The notes: a model not told the origin generated them from the sequence alone. DNA of 64,000 bases from Myxococcales bacterium (GCA_016706545.1 JADJJK010000049.1:5492-69491), one strand, 5' to 3'; shown: positions 46,903-57,450, counted from the stretch's first letter. A program made the numbers and translations.

Positions 46903-47009
46903 CCATGGCGCGTGAGCGCGCGTGTACGAATGTAGCGACGCTGTACTGCGTCGCCGTGGGGCGGGAGGTGTCGTAAGAGCATCGCTTGCCCAGGCGCGAC
47001 GCGCTCCTC

Positions 47010-47015
47010 TACCAT
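47010..47015 (+). promoter_or_regulatory. -10-like TACCAT before the ECF sigma gene
   Basis: TACCAT with 6 nt to ATG 47022; it favours this start over an upstream in-frame TTG at 46986. Confidence 0.45.
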
Positions 47016-47021
47016 CGGGCC

Positions 47022-47699
47022 ATGGGGCGCGATCTTGAGGGCAGCGACGGCACGGACGTGGAGTTGCTGGCGGCGTGGCGTGCGGGGGACCCACGCAGCG
47101 GCAAGCTCTTGTGGACGCGGCATCATGCTTCGGTGCAGGCGCAGGTGCGCAACAAGGTCCCGTGGGCGGAGGCTCGCGATGTGCTCCAGGAGACCTTCAT
47201 CATCGCGCTCAACTCGCGCAGCGAGGTCCGCAACGTTCGCGCCTACCTCCTTGGCATCTCGCTGAACCTGGTGCGCGATCACTTCCGGAAGGCCACGCGG
47301 CGGCAGCGCCTGGACGAGCGCCTCGATGGCGTGAGCGTGGCCGGGCTGTACCCGGATCCGGAGCAGTGGGTGGGCGCCAAGCGTGAGCGTCGGTTGCTCT
47401 TGCACGCGATGCGGCGGGTGCAGCTCAAGCTGCAGATGGTGCTGGAGCTCCGGTACTGGGAGGGCCTGCGCGATCACGAGATCGCGGAGGTGCTGGGCCG
47501 CCCGCTGGGCACGGTCAAGACCCAGCTCGCCGCGGGGCGCGAGGCGCTGGCGCAGGAGGTTCGCAGCCTCGGGCGCACGCCGGCCGAGGTGCACAGCACG
47601 CTGGACACGCTGGAGGAGTGGGCGGCGCGGACCCAGGCCAGCATCGCGGAGCTGCGCGCCGTCGCGCTGGGGCATGCGGTGGAGGACCGTCGGGCGTGA
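47022..47699 (+). CDS. ECF-type RNA polymerase sigma factor
   Basis: 225 residues from ATG 47022. Sigma region 2 includes AEARDVLQETFIIAL and NVRAYLLGISLNLVRDHFRK; region 4 includes LELRYWEGLRDHEIAEVLGRPLGTVKTQLAAGREAL. The ~40 residues after region 4 are an additional tail that may hold a regulatory function. No anti-sigma factor is adjacent. Instead the kinase gene overlaps the stop as GTGA. Sigma factors encoded directly beside Ser/Thr kinases are known groups in which phosphorylation activates the sigma factor; that mode is likely here but is inference. Confidence 0.92.
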   Translation: MGRDLEGSDGTDVELLAAWRAGDPRSGKLLWTRHHASVQAQVRNKVPWAEARDVLQETFIIALNSRSEVRNVRAYLLGISLNLVRDHFRKATRRQRLDERLDGVSVAGLYPDPEQWVGAKRERRLLLHAMRRVQLKLQMVLELRYWEGLRDHEIAEVLGRPLGTVKTQLAAGREALAQEVRSLGRTPAEVHSTLDTLEEWAARTQASIAELRAVALGHAVEDRRA

Positions 47700-50600
47700 G
47701 CGGCTCGGGGCAGCCGGAGCGGCCGGAGCGGCCGGGGCAGGCAGCCCAGCCGGAGGAGCAAGAGCAGCCAGAGGAGCAAGAGCAGCCAGAGGAGCACGAG
47801 CAACCAGCTCCGCCAGATCCGTCAGCGCAGCCGGGCGGCTGGCTGCAGAGCGCGGGCCTCGAGCTGCAAGGCGAGCTGGTCACGGCGCGGCTCTTTGGCG
47901 AGGCCGCCCCCAAGATCGACCGCTTCGAAGTGGAGCGCCTGCTTGGCGCCGGTGCCAGCGCGGAGGTGTACGCCGCCCGGGATCCGGTCCTCGACCGCCG
48001 CGTCGCGATAAAGCTCCTGGCGCGCCCGGCAAGCGGCGGTGGCGACGCCGTCGAGCACGCTGTGCGGCTGCTCCCCGAAGCGCGGGCCCTGGCCAGGCTG
48101 TCCCATCGCAACGTGGTGGCCATCTATGACGTGGGGAGCTGGCGAGGGCGGCCGTTCATCGCGATGGAGCTGATTGACGGGCAGACGCTGGCCGCGTGGC
48201 TGCAGGGCGCGCCTCGCCGGGTGCGTGAGATCCTGGCGGTGTTCCGGGAGGCCGGGCTTGGGCTCGCCGAGGCGCATCGGCATGGCCATGTCCACCGGGA
48301 CTTCAAGCCCGCGAACGTGCTGGTGGCGAGCGACGGGCGCGTGGTGGTCACGGACTTCGGGCTGGTGGGCCGGGTGCGCGTCAGCGAGCAAGGGGGGGAC
48401 GGTGGCGCCGCGGGCACCTCACCCGTCGGGACGCCTGCGTACGTCGCGCCAGAGCAGCGCGAGGGCGCGCCTGCGCATCCCTCGGCCGACGTGTACAGCT
48501 TCGCGCTGGCGCTGACCGAGGCGGTGCTGGGGCAGCATCCGCAGCCCGAGACCGACGCGCGGTGGCAGCCGGCGCTGCGCCGGCGAGTGTCGCCGCCGGT
48601 GTATCGCGAGCTCGCGCGCGCGCTGGAGCCCGTGGTCGAGCGGCGCACGTCGTCGCTCGACCCGCTGCTCGCCGCGCTGCTCGCCGCGCTGCAAGCGCGG
48701 CCGGCCCGCCACCGCGCCCGCTGGCTGGCAGCCCTGGCGCTCGCCGCGCTGGCGGCGCAGACGGCGCTGCCTCACCGCGGGCCTTGGCTCGTGGTGCAGC
48801 CTGGAGGCGGGGGCGAGCGTGCGGCCGGGGTCGCGGCCATCGGCGGGGGCGTGGCCGAGCGTGGTGCCGAGGGCGGTGCCGAGCGCGGTGTCGCCGGAGC
48901 GACCGAAGGCGTCGCCGACGAAGCGACCGAGCGCCTGGCCGCTGACGCCGTCGAGCGCCCAGGGACCAGCGCGCGCAGCCTGGTGGCGGAGGTCTCCGCG
49001 CTCTTGGCCACGCCCCCGGCGAAGCGAGCGCTGCGCTGGCAAGCGCGCGCGCGGCAGGTCCTCATGGCACCGGTGCCCGTCGAGGTGCCGTGTCGCTGGC
49101 CGGCTGGCGCGCAGGCCTACGCGGTGACCGGTCGCCACGCCCTGGCGCTGGATGGACGCCAGACGCTGTGGGCGTGCGATCTGCACACCGCGGCGGTGGC
49201 GATGGTGGCGCAGGAGGTCCTGTGCCTGCAGCGACCAGAGGGGAACCTCGTCGGCGTGACTCGCGTCGACGGGACCACCGACGTGTTGCAAGACGAGCCA
49301 ACCGGGTGGCGGCTGCTCGCTCAGCAGCCCCCATCCTCGCCACCGGAGCCCGGCCGCGCGCCGTTTCGCTGCGAGTCCGGGCGCCGCGTCACCTCGCTGG
49401 TGGATCCGCCTCTCCTGGCGCGGCCGGCGCGGGGGCGGGTCAGCGCGCGGCTCGGCATCGCTGCGCTCTGGCTCGACGCCGCGGGCCGCCTCTCGTACCA
49501 CCCAGGCGGCGGCGCTCGGCGCGTCGTCGCGCGGCGCGTGTCCCGGGCGGTCGCGGACGCGAGCCTGCGGCGCGTCCTGGTGGTCGACGATCGATTTCGG
49601 ATCTTGGACCTCGCCACCGGGCACCAGCTCGCGGAGCTGGTGGAGCCGCCAGCGAGGATCGGCCTTCTGGTGCTCAGCCCGGATGGCGGCACCGCCCTCG
49701 TGCGCAACGGGATGGGGCGCCTCTGGTGGTGGCAAGAGGGGGCGTCGTGGCGACGCAGCGTGGCGACGCCGGTCTTGTCTCCGGCGCTGAGCCCAGATCA
49801 GCGCTCGGTGGTGGGCATCGGCGCCGGGCCAGAGGGCGGGGTGGAGGTGCAGTCCCTGTGGACGGGGCGGCGCTATCCGCTGGCCAGCGGGGCCATGCGG
49901 GCGGTGGCCTTCATGGACGCAGATCGGGTCGCGGCGGTCGGCGAGCAAGGGGAGGTCTTCCGCTGGTCGCTGTCGCAGCAGCGCATGCAGGTGCTGGCCG
50001 ACCACGAGATCGCAGGTGGCTCGGCCTGGGGGCTGGCGGTCTCGGCGCAGGAGGACCTGGTGGCGACCTCCACCAGCTCCCGGCGGGACCCGGTGGTGCG
50101 GATCTCCTCGTTGGTCGGCGGCCCGCAGCAGAGCTGGCCTTTGTCCCAAGGCCAGATCCACGCGCTGTCGTTCGCCGGGAGCTCCGTGGTGGCGGGCACC
50201 ACCTGGGGCCGGCTGCAGGTGAAGGACCTGGCCACCGGCCGCTCCACCAGCACGGCGCTCGGCACCTATCGGTGGCTGTGGACGGCCGCGCCGCTGCCCG
50301 GCGGCGGTTACCTGGTGGGCACCGGGCACTCGCTGGGCGCCGACCAGCGTCGTGGCAACGCGCGGCTCCTGCATGTGCAAGGGGACGAGGTCCATGAGAT
50401 CTTCGCCGCGCGGCCAGGCGGCAACACCGGCATCAGCGATATCCAGCTCACCCCCGATGGCCGCCGCGCGGTCGCCGCATCATCCGCCGGCGACCTGGTG
50501 CTGTTCGACTTGCCGCACGGCAAGGCCACGGTGCTCGATCACGTCGCCGGGGCGACCGCAGGGGATCCGGTGTTTGCCCTGGTGGAGGGCGGCGAGGCGG

Positions 50601-51193
50601 TGGTCACCGGCGGCGGAGACTCCACGCTGCGAGTCTGGGACGCGACCACCGGCGAGCTGCGCTCCGAGCTCCGGCTGGGCGCCGGGCGGATCTACGATCT
50701 CGCCGTCCAAGGGGAGACCGCCCGCGTGCTGGTGGCGACCAGCGACGGCCACCTGGGCCTGTGGAACCTGGCCACCGGACGTCAAGAGCGCAGCTACCGC
50801 GGGCACACCACGGCGATCTTGCGCGCGCGCTTCGATCGCGAGCACCGCTTGGTCGTGAGCTCGGACCTGAGCGGGCGCGTCTGCGTGCGCTCGGTCGACA
50901 GCGAGGTGTGCTCGACGTGGCTGGAGGGACATCGCCCCGGCGAGTCGATCTTTCGGGTCCAGTTCTTGCGCGATCGACGCTTGCTGACGTTCTCCAACGA
51001 CGGCGCCGCGCGGCTGTGGCGGCCGCTGGTCACCAGCGACGCAGCGGAGCTGGCGCGCGAGCTGGAGCAGCGCGTCTTCTCCCCGGCGCCGGCGAGCACG
51101 GCGCTCGAGCGACCGGTGTCCGAGGTGAACCCGCGGGGCGGCCTCCAGCACGCCGTCAGCGCGGAGCAGCCTGGGCAGCGCGCGGCGCTGTAG
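47696..51193 (+). CDS. Ser/Thr kinase with WD40-like propeller tail
   Basis: 1165 residues from GTG 47696, coupled to the sigma factor gene. A Glu/Gln/Pro repeat N-terminus (PEEQEQ) precedes the kinase at about 75-330: LLGAGASAEVY, VAIKL, HRDFKPANV, DFG and APEQ, all catalytic residues present. A membrane helix follows (about 338-360, RWLAALALAALAAQTALP). The remaining ~770 residues are strand repeats ending in typical WD motifs, for example RVWDATTGELRSELRLGAG, LGLWNLATGRQERSYRGHTTAIL and RLWRPLVTS, enough for two propellers. The propellers should be extracytoplasmic and could sense a ligand or protein, passing the signal through the kinase to the sigma factor. Confidence 0.92.
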   Translation: MSGSGQPERPERPGQAAQPEEQEQPEEQEQPEEHEQPAPPDPSAQPGGWLQSAGLELQGELVTARLFGEAAPKIDRFEVERLLGAGASAEVYAARDPVLDRRVAIKLLARPASGGGDAVEHAVRLLPEARALARLSHRNVVAIYDVGSWRGRPFIAMELIDGQTLAAWLQGAPRRVREILAVFREAGLGLAEAHRHGHVHRDFKPANVLVASDGRVVVTDFGLVGRVRVSEQGGDGGAAGTSPVGTPAYVAPEQREGAPAHPSADVYSFALALTEAVLGQHPQPETDARWQPALRRRVSPPVYRELARALEPVVERRTSSLDPLLAALLAALQARPARHRARWLAALALAALAAQTALPHRGPWLVVQPGGGGERAAGVAAIGGGVAERGAEGGAERGVAGATEGVADEATERLAADAVERPGTSARSLVAEVSALLATPPAKRALRWQARARQVLMAPVPVEVPCRWPAGAQAYAVTGRHALALDGRQTLWACDLHTAAVAMVAQEVLCLQRPEGNLVGVTRVDGTTDVLQDEPTGWRLLAQQPPSSPPEPGRAPFRCESGRRVTSLVDPPLLARPARGRVSARLGIAALWLDAAGRLSYHPGGGARRVVARRVSRAVADASLRRVLVVDDRFRILDLATGHQLAELVEPPARIGLLVLSPDGGTALVRNGMGRLWWWQEGASWRRSVATPVLSPALSPDQRSVVGIGAGPEGGVEVQSLWTGRRYPLASGAMRAVAFMDADRVAAVGEQGEVFRWSLSQQRMQVLADHEIAGGSAWGLAVSAQEDLVATSTSSRRDPVVRISSLVGGPQQSWPLSQGQIHALSFAGSSVVAGTTWGRLQVKDLATGRSTSTALGTYRWLWTAAPLPGGGYLVGTGHSLGADQRRGNARLLHVQGDEVHEIFAARPGGNTGISDIQLTPDGRRAVAASSAGDLVLFDLPHGKATVLDHVAGATAGDPVFALVEGGEAVVTGGGDSTLRVWDATTGELRSELRLGAGRIYDLAVQGETARVLVATSDGHLGLWNLATGRQERSYRGHTTAILRARFDREHRLVVSSDLSGRVCVRSVDSEVCSTWLEGHRPGESIFRVQFLRDRRLLTFSNDGAARLWRPLVTSDAAELARELEQRVFSPAPASTALERPVSEVNPRGGLQHAVSAEQPGQRAAL
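47753..47806. repeat. 18-bp coding repeat, 3 units
   Basis: Three units GAGGAGCAAGAGCAGCCA (last one variant) encode the EEQEQP repeats at the kinase N-terminus. Confidence 0.9.
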
Positions 51194-51202
51194 CAGGGGA
51201 CC

Positions 51203-53746
51203 TCAGGGCGCGCGGCGGTCGCCTGGGCGCGCAGGCGGCGGCTCGCCATCGGCCTTGTCTCCGAACCTGCGCTCGCGGTCGTCGTCGACCGCGCGGCGCT
51301 CGGCCTCCACCCGCGCCGCGATCTCGGGCCGCGCCACCGCCAGGTGCTCTCGGAAGAAATCGATCTGGATCTTCTCGCGCGCGAGCACGAGCTTGGGGTC
51401 TGGCACCATGTGGGTGGCCGACAGGGTCACGACCTGCGCGCGCTTGCCAGCGGCATACAGCGCTTCGATCAACGCCAGGGTGTGGGCAAAGTGGACGTTG
51501 TCGTCGCTGATGCCGTGGATCATGAGCAGCGGACGCTCCAGCCGGTCGGCGTAGGTCAGCGCGCTGGTCCGGCGGTAGCCCTCGGGGTTGTCCTTGGGCT
51601 CCTTCATGTATCGCTCGGTGTAGGCGCTGTCATAGAGCTCCCAGTCGGTGACCGGCGCGCCGGCGATGCCAGCGGCGAAGATCTCCGGGTGCATGAGCAC
51701 GGCCATGGCGGACATGTATCCGCCGAACGACCAGCCAAACACGCCGACGCGCGCGAGGTCGAGCTCGGGGTACTTGCGCCCCAGCTTGCGCAGCGCGCCG
51801 AGCTGGTCGGTCATCGGCAAGGTGATCAGATCTCGCGAGATCGCGCGCTCGTAGTCGCGGCCACGGTCCGGCGTCCCTCGGCCGTCGGTGCGCACCACGA
51901 TGAAGCCGGCGTCGGCGTACCACTGGTCCATCACGTACTCATCGCGGCTGTCCACCACCACCTTGGCGTGCGGCCCGGCGTAGACGTAGAGCAGCACGGG
52001 GTACTTGCGCCCGGCGTCGAAGGTCCGCGGTCGCGTGATCGCGGCGTACTGCATGTGACCCTCCACCGAGACATTGGCGAAGGTGGTGGTGGGGACCAGC
52101 GTCGGTCGCTCGGCCACCGAGGGCAGCTCGGCGCGGGTGCCGTCCGCCCGGATCACCTGGTGGCGCACGCCGCCGTCGCGCAGCGCCGAGCGAATCACCA
52201 CCGCGCCGTGCTTGCAGGTCGCGGAGTGGACGCCGCCGCCGGAGGTCAGGGCGGTCGCGCCGTCGCCGCCCGCGAGCGGCCATCGCCACACGTGCTGCTC
52301 GCGCGGATCGGCGGCGGCCTCGATGAAGAGGTCGCGGCCGTCCGCCGAGAGCCCGCACACCTCGCGCAGGCCGGCCTGCGGGCCGACCACGGAGCCCACG
52401 CGCTGGCCCTTGGCGTCGTAGCGATCGAGCGTCCACGACCCGGGCGACTCGGTGCGCCACAAAAACCCCGACCCGTCTGGCAGCCAGGTCAGCAGATCCG
52501 TGGGCGCGTTGAGCCAGGTCGCATCGCGCTCGCTCACCAGCACGCTCGTGGCGCCGGTGGCCAGGTCCACCGCCAGGGCGGCAAGCTCGGTCTGGTCGCG
52601 GCTGAGCACGATGAGGGTCAGCGGCGCGTTCTTGGTCCAGTGGACCTGCGCCAGGTACGGGTAGCGCGCCAGGTCCCAGGTGATCCAGCGCGGCGCGCCG
52701 CCGGAGGCCGGCACCAGGCCCAGATCGACCTTGGCGTTCGGCTTGCCGGCGCGCGGATACAGAAAGGGCACCGGCGCCTTCTCGGGGTGGCGCGCATCCG
52801 CGACGTAGAGCGTCTCCATCTGTCGTGCGTCGGTGCGCTGGAAGGCCAGGAGCTTGCCGTCCGGCGACCACCAGGTGCCGCGCCGCCGCTCCAGCTCCTC
52901 CTGCGCGACGAACTCGGCGACGCCGTACTCGAGCCCTGCGGGGTGCTGGGTGATGCGCGCCGGCTTGCCGCCAGCGACGCTCGTCACCCACAGATCTCCG
53001 TCGTGGTTCCACACCACGCGGCTACCGTCGGGCGAGAGCTGCGGATCGAAGGGGAAGCCGCCGCCGGTCGACAGCTCGCGCACGCTGCTGGCGGCAGGGG
53101 CTGGCGCCGCTGGAGCTGCTGGCGCCGCTGGAGCTGCTGGCGCCGCTGGCGCTGTGGCGGCAGCGGCTGGCGCGCCAACCTGGCCCGCTGGCTGACGGTC
53201 CAGCACGAACAGCCGCTCACCCACCGGGGCCAGGATGCGGCGCCCGTCCTGGGACATCGAGATGTCCACCACCCCGCGCGTGCTGGTGCGGGTGCGCTCG
53301 CGCCGCGCCTTCTCGGCGTCCGAGAGCTGCTCGACCCCGCCAGCCAGCAGCGCCGCGGCGGACGCCAGCAGCACCGGCTGGTCGCTGCCCGCAGGCAGCT
53401 CATACAGATCGGCGACGCGCTCACGGGCGCCGGTGCGGCGATACAGCACCGCGCCTTGCGGCGTGATGGCCAGCGGCGCCGGTGTGCCGAGGCGAAAGCG
53501 CATCGTCGCGGCGGAGGCAGCGAGCAGCTCTTCGTCGAGCGCAGGCCACGCGGTGGGCGTCCCGGTCGCGCCGGTCGCGCCTGGCGCATCACCGGTCGCG
53601 CCTGGCGCATCACCGGTCGCGCCTGGCGCATCACCGGCCGCCGAGCCTTGGAGCTGCGCAAAGCGCGACGGCCGCGAGTCCTTGCATGCGCCCGGCAGGA
53701 CGAGCAGCAGGGCCATGGTCAGGTGCAAGCGAGGGCGAGCGAGCAT
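51203..53746 (-). CDS. dipeptidyl-peptidase IV-like S9 serine peptidase (lipoprotein)
   Basis: 847 residues from ATG 53746 (ATG 53758 is a possible alternative). A signal ends at a lipobox LPGAC, so it is probably anchored in the envelope. GDAPGAT repeats follow. The propeller domain (about 60-560) contains the N-terminus-binding Glu pair in AQEELERRRGTWWSPDG, the double-Glu motif of DPP4 enzymes. The alpha/beta-hydrolase domain has the nucleophile S673 in GWSFGGY, D748 in HGISDDNVHF and H779 in SATHMV. It should remove N-terminal dipeptides from peptides with Pro or Ala second. A peptide scavenging role suits a predatory bacterium. The tail is acidic and charged. Confidence 0.93.
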   Translation of the reverse strand: MLARPRLHLTMALLLVLPGACKDSRPSRFAQLQGSAAGDAPGATGDAPGATGDAPGATGATGTPTAWPALDEELLAASAATMRFRLGTPAPLAITPQGAVLYRRTGARERVADLYELPAGSDQPVLLASAAALLAGGVEQLSDAEKARRERTRTSTRGVVDISMSQDGRRILAPVGERLFVLDRQPAGQVGAPAAAATAPAAPAAPAAPAAPAAPAPAASSVRELSTGGGFPFDPQLSPDGSRVVWNHDGDLWVTSVAGGKPARITQHPAGLEYGVAEFVAQEELERRRGTWWSPDGKLLAFQRTDARQMETLYVADARHPEKAPVPFLYPRAGKPNAKVDLGLVPASGGAPRWITWDLARYPYLAQVHWTKNAPLTLIVLSRDQTELAALAVDLATGATSVLVSERDATWLNAPTDLLTWLPDGSGFLWRTESPGSWTLDRYDAKGQRVGSVVGPQAGLREVCGLSADGRDLFIEAAADPREQHVWRWPLAGGDGATALTSGGGVHSATCKHGAVVIRSALRDGGVRHQVIRADGTRAELPSVAERPTLVPTTTFANVSVEGHMQYAAITRPRTFDAGRKYPVLLYVYAGPHAKVVVDSRDEYVMDQWYADAGFIVVRTDGRGTPDRGRDYERAISRDLITLPMTDQLGALRKLGRKYPELDLARVGVFGWSFGGYMSAMAVLMHPEIFAAGIAGAPVTDWELYDSAYTERYMKEPKDNPEGYRRTSALTYADRLERPLLMIHGISDDNVHFAHTLALIEALYAAGKRAQVVTLSATHMVPDPKLVLAREKIQIDFFREHLAVARPEIAARVEAERRAVDDDRERRFGDKADGEPPPARPGDRRAP
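53574..53636. repeat. 21-bp coding repeat, 3 units
   Basis: Three 21-bp units (GTCGCGCCTGGCGCATCACC type) encode GDAPGAT repeats just after the lipobox of the peptidase. Confidence 0.9.
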
Positions 53747-53771
53747 GGCGCGCAGCATCGCAGCGCTGGTG

Positions 53772-56457
53772 CTAGAAGCGCAAGGACCAGCGATCGAGCA
53801 CGCCGGTGTCGGCGTGGCCATCGGTGTCAGTGACGCACAGGGTCCAGGCGCCGGCCGCCGACCCGGTGAAGGACGTGGGGCCAGCGTGGATCTCGAAGCG
53901 GCCGGAGCTTGGCGGCAGCGCGCCCTTGCGGAGCACTGGCTCGGTCTGGCCACCGTGGCCAAGCGTCACGACCAGCGCGCTGCGGTAGGTGTGCGCGCCT
54001 TCGAACACCACCTGCGCTCGCGAGGCCAGGCCCTCCTTGACGTCCACGGTGTGGCACCGCGTGCCCTGATCGATGAGCGGCAGCGCGGGCGCGGCGCTGG
54101 CGGCCGGCGCGCGCCCTTCGCAGCCAACCGTCAACGCCAGCGACCAGGACCGGAGCTGGCCGACATCCCGGCCGGCGCGGTCGCTGAGCTCGAGTCGCCA
54201 GGTGCCGCCTGCGGCCCTGCAAAGCCAGCGCCGGCATGGGCGCGCCGACCAGGCGAAGGTTCGCCGCGCCGCCGCCCTCGCGGTCCGAGAGGACGTGGCG
54301 CAGGCCGCCAGGCGACACCAGCGCGAGGATCAGGTCGCCGCGATGGGGATGGGATACGTCCACCGAGACCGCCGCGGAGATCACCTGGCCGCTGCCGCCG
54401 ACCCGCAAGGTGGAGGCGACGCCCTTGGCGCTGTTGTCGGGGACCGTCAGCGGCGCCCAGCGCGGCGGCGCGAACGTGCTGTCCTGGCAAGCCACACCTG
54501 CCAGCGGTTCGTCGCTTTGGCTCGCCGCCAGCGCGGCCGGGGCCTCGAGCGCGGCGCTGGCGCGGATGGTCAGCGCGATGCCGGCCGAGTGCATGGTGGC
54601 GCCAGTTCCCGTGATCACCACCTGCGACGTCGACGGGGGCGCGGTGGAGGCCACGGTCAGCCGCAGCACGGAGTTCGATCCTGGCGACACTGACGACGGC
54701 GAGAACGCCGCGGTCACGCCGGTGGGGAGCCCGGAGATCGACAGGTTTATCGTCGAGGGCGCGCCGGAGAGCACCTTGGTCTCGATGAGGAAGTCCGAGA
54801 ACTGACCTGGCGCCAGCGACCCTTCGGTCGGCGCGGCGGTCAGCGCGAAGTCGTCGATGGCCGTGCCGCAGTTGGGGAACTTGAACGAGCCAACCCGCGT
54901 GCGCCAGTTGAACGCGCCGGTCGCGCCGATGTACTCCTGCGTGTACCAGAACGTGCAATCGTCTGTGGGATCGACGTTGAGCGAGCTGTAGTCACCGTAG
55001 CGCGACAGCCCGCCGACCTGCGCGCCGAACCCCGCGACGATGGTGCCCTCGCCTTGCCCGAAGGTCCCAAGCGGATCGCTGGCGAGCCGGCCGGTGTAGC
55101 GGATCCCGGGGCTGATGGTCGCGGACGAGATCGCGTACCCGAGCGCGACGTTGCCCACCGAGTCCATCGCCAGGCTGCTCATGAAGCGGTAGGCGCTGTC
55201 AGGCGCGTACGTCCCCTGCTGGTACACGGTGGGGGTCTTGCCGGTGCCGCCGCGCACCTCGTACCAGCGAACGCCGCCGCTTATCCCGGCGTTCACCGCG
55301 TGCGAGAAGAGCAGGCTCTCGTGCGACGTGAACCGCCGGTACGCCAGGCGGTTCATCGGTCGATCGGACAGGGCGTCGAGCGCCTGGGTCGTGCTGGGCT
55401 GCTTCACGCAGGTGCCGCCGTCGCACAGCATCCGGAACGGGATCACCGGCAAGGAGATGGGGCCGGTGAACGACGAGTTGGCCGGCACGGCAAAGTCAGC
55501 GTGCATGCGCCAGAGCAAGAGCTCGTCCACGCCAAAGGTCGCGATGGCCGCGGGCGTGTTCTTGGGCGGCAGGTTCTTGCCATCGAGGTCCGAGGCCAGG
55601 AGCCCGCCTTCCTCTGGCCCGGTGTTGAAGCAGTGCATGGTGGCCACGCCGCCGGAGAGCATCTTGGCGCGGTCCATCGCGCAGGCCTTGGCGCCGGTGA
55701 ACTCGTTGTTCGCGAAGAGGTTGAACGTGAAGTAGTAGGCGTTTATCCAGAGCCCCATCTTCGGGTAGTCGTTGAAGGCGGCGTAGCCAAACTGGTAGCG
55801 GTTGTAGGTGCCGGTTGGATCCGAGGAGGTGGACACCGCGATGCACTGGAAGAACGGGCCCTGGCCGCCGTTGACCGAGAACTGCGCGATGACCCAGCGC
55901 CCGGCCATGTGGTCGTAGCGGACGGTGGCGTCGCCATCGTTGGTGTTGGCGCAGGCGCCAGCGAACCCGTTCCACAAGCTGCGGGTGGGGATGGGACCGA
56001 GCACCACATCTCCTGTGCGCGAGAACACCGCCAGGCTGAAGTTCACGGTCTGAATGTAGTGATCGGGGCCGATGTCACCGATCGGATCGGGCGGCGCCGA
56101 CTGCACGACGAAGTCCGACAGCCCCGTGCCCATGCCCTCGAAGTTGGCGATGGTGGTGGGGATCGTGCCGGTGCCAGCGGCGGCCTGCAGCGAGGGGTCT
56201 GCGGCCAGGGTCGCGCGCGCCGGGCTGGCTGCGCGGATCCGGCGCGCCGGGTTGGCCTCGCGCGCGCGCTCGCCTTGGGATTCCGCGATCCGGGACGTCA
56301 CCGCCAGCTTGGCCAGCTCGCTGAGCCGCGGCGAGACGTCTTGCACCTCCGCCTTGACGACCTCCAGCCCATCGGGCAACGCCTGCGTCGCCTCGGCACA
56401 AGCTCCCAGCATGGCGACGAGCGCCACCAGCAGGCCAACGGCGGTCCGGTACGGCAT
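53772..56457 (-). pseudogene. lipoprotein with two P-domains, frameshifted near 54215
   Basis: From ATG 56457, with AAGGAG 7 nt upstream, a signal with lipobox MLGAC leads to a ~570-residue N-terminal domain (IGDIGPDHYIQTVNFSLAVF, CIAVSTSSDPTGTYNRYQF, GDYSSLNVDPTDDCTFWYTQEY), resembling secreted enzymes or adhesins of unknown activity. After an Ig-like segment (PTEGSLAPGQFSDF) come two proprotein-convertase P-domains. In the first, VSHPHRGDLILALVSPGG is in one frame, but GTWRLELSDRAGRDVG is in the next; one base is extra or missing between about 54212 and 54224. In the corrected frame the second P-domain ends at 53772 (GAWTLCVTDTDGHADTGVLDRWSLRF). P-domains usually follow a protease or adhesin and bind calcium. 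Correct one base and the protein is about 894 residues. Confidence 0.83.
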
Positions 56458-56589
56458 CACAGCTCCTTGTACTACCAGGAAAGCGGCCCGGACGGCATCT
56501 GGAGTTCGCGGTCGCGGCCCGGCCCGCCGGTGTAGAACCGGTGGTCCGTCCTGTGCGCGCATGTGACGTGTCTCACCCCGCGCGCGAGG

Positions 56590-57429
56590 TCACGGCACCA
56601 CCTGGGTGCCGATGCCCTCGGTCGTGAACACCTCGAGCAGCAGGGCGTGCTCCTCGCGACCGTCGATGATGTGGACCTTGGGGACGCCCTCGGCCACGGT
56701 CGCCAGGGCGTGCTCGACCTTGGGGATCATGCCGCCGTTGATGACCCCGGCGGCGATGAGGTCGCGCGCGCGCTGCGTGGTCAGGGTGGAGATGAGCTGC
56801 TTGTTCTCGTCGAGCACCCCGGCCACGTCGGTGAGCAGGACCAGCTTCTCGGCGCCGATGGCGGTGGCCAGCCGCGTGGCGAAGACATCGGCGTTGACGT
56901 TGAGGGCCCGCCCATCGGGGCCGCTGGCCAGGGGGGCGATGACCGGGATGAAGTCGTTGATGAGGCGGTCGATCACGCATCGATTCACGTGGTCGATCTC
57001 TCCCACTCGGCCCAGCTCCGGCCGTGTGATCACTGCCCTGGCCAGGCTGCCGTCACAGCCTGACAGGCCCACCGCGCTGCCACCTAAGTGATTGATCTGT
57101 CTAACAAGATCCGCGTTGATCGAGCCGGAGAGCACCATCTCGACGACCTCCAGGGTCGCCGCATCGGTGACGCGCTGGCCGCGGTCGAAGGTGGCCTCCA
57201 CACCCAGCCGCGCCAGCATGGATGAGATCTGCTTGCCCCCACCGTGGACCACCACGACGTTGACTCCCACCCAGTCGAGGAGGATGAGGTCCTCGCAGAA
57301 GCGCCGGCGTAACACCTCATCCTCGAGAGAGGCGCCGCCGATCTTGACCACGATGGTCTTGCCTCGGAACTGCAAGATGTAGGGGAGGGCTTCGACCAGG
57401 ACCCGGGCTTTGGCGATAAGCTCTTGCAA
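56590..57429 (-). CDS. argB: acetylglutamate kinase
   Basis: 279 residues from TTG 57429 (MQELIAKARVLVEALPYI); no ATG is available and GTG 57480 would leave only 3 bp before argD. The kinase fold has the ATP-binding KIGGASL, the acetylglutamate-binding VVVHGGGKQI and the substrate motif NVNADVFATRLA, with LTDVAGVLD and GGMIPKV near the end. It phosphorylates N-acetylglutamate, the second step of arginine synthesis. It diverges from argD over a short spacer with a perfect palindrome. Confidence 0.95.
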   Translation of the reverse strand: MQELIAKARVLVEALPYILQFRGKTIVVKIGGASLEDEVLRRRFCEDLILLDWVGVNVVVVHGGGKQISSMLARLGVEATFDRGQRVTDAATLEVVEMVLSGSINADLVRQINHLGGSAVGLSGCDGSLARAVITRPELGRVGEIDHVNRCVIDRLINDFIPVIAPLASGPDGRALNVNADVFATRLATAIGAEKLVLLTDVAGVLDENKQLISTLTTQRARDLIAAGVINGGMIPKVEHALATVAEGVPKVHIIDGREEHALLLEVFTTEGIGTQVVP

Positions 57430-57450
57430 AGCGCCGCTAGAAGACCACGT

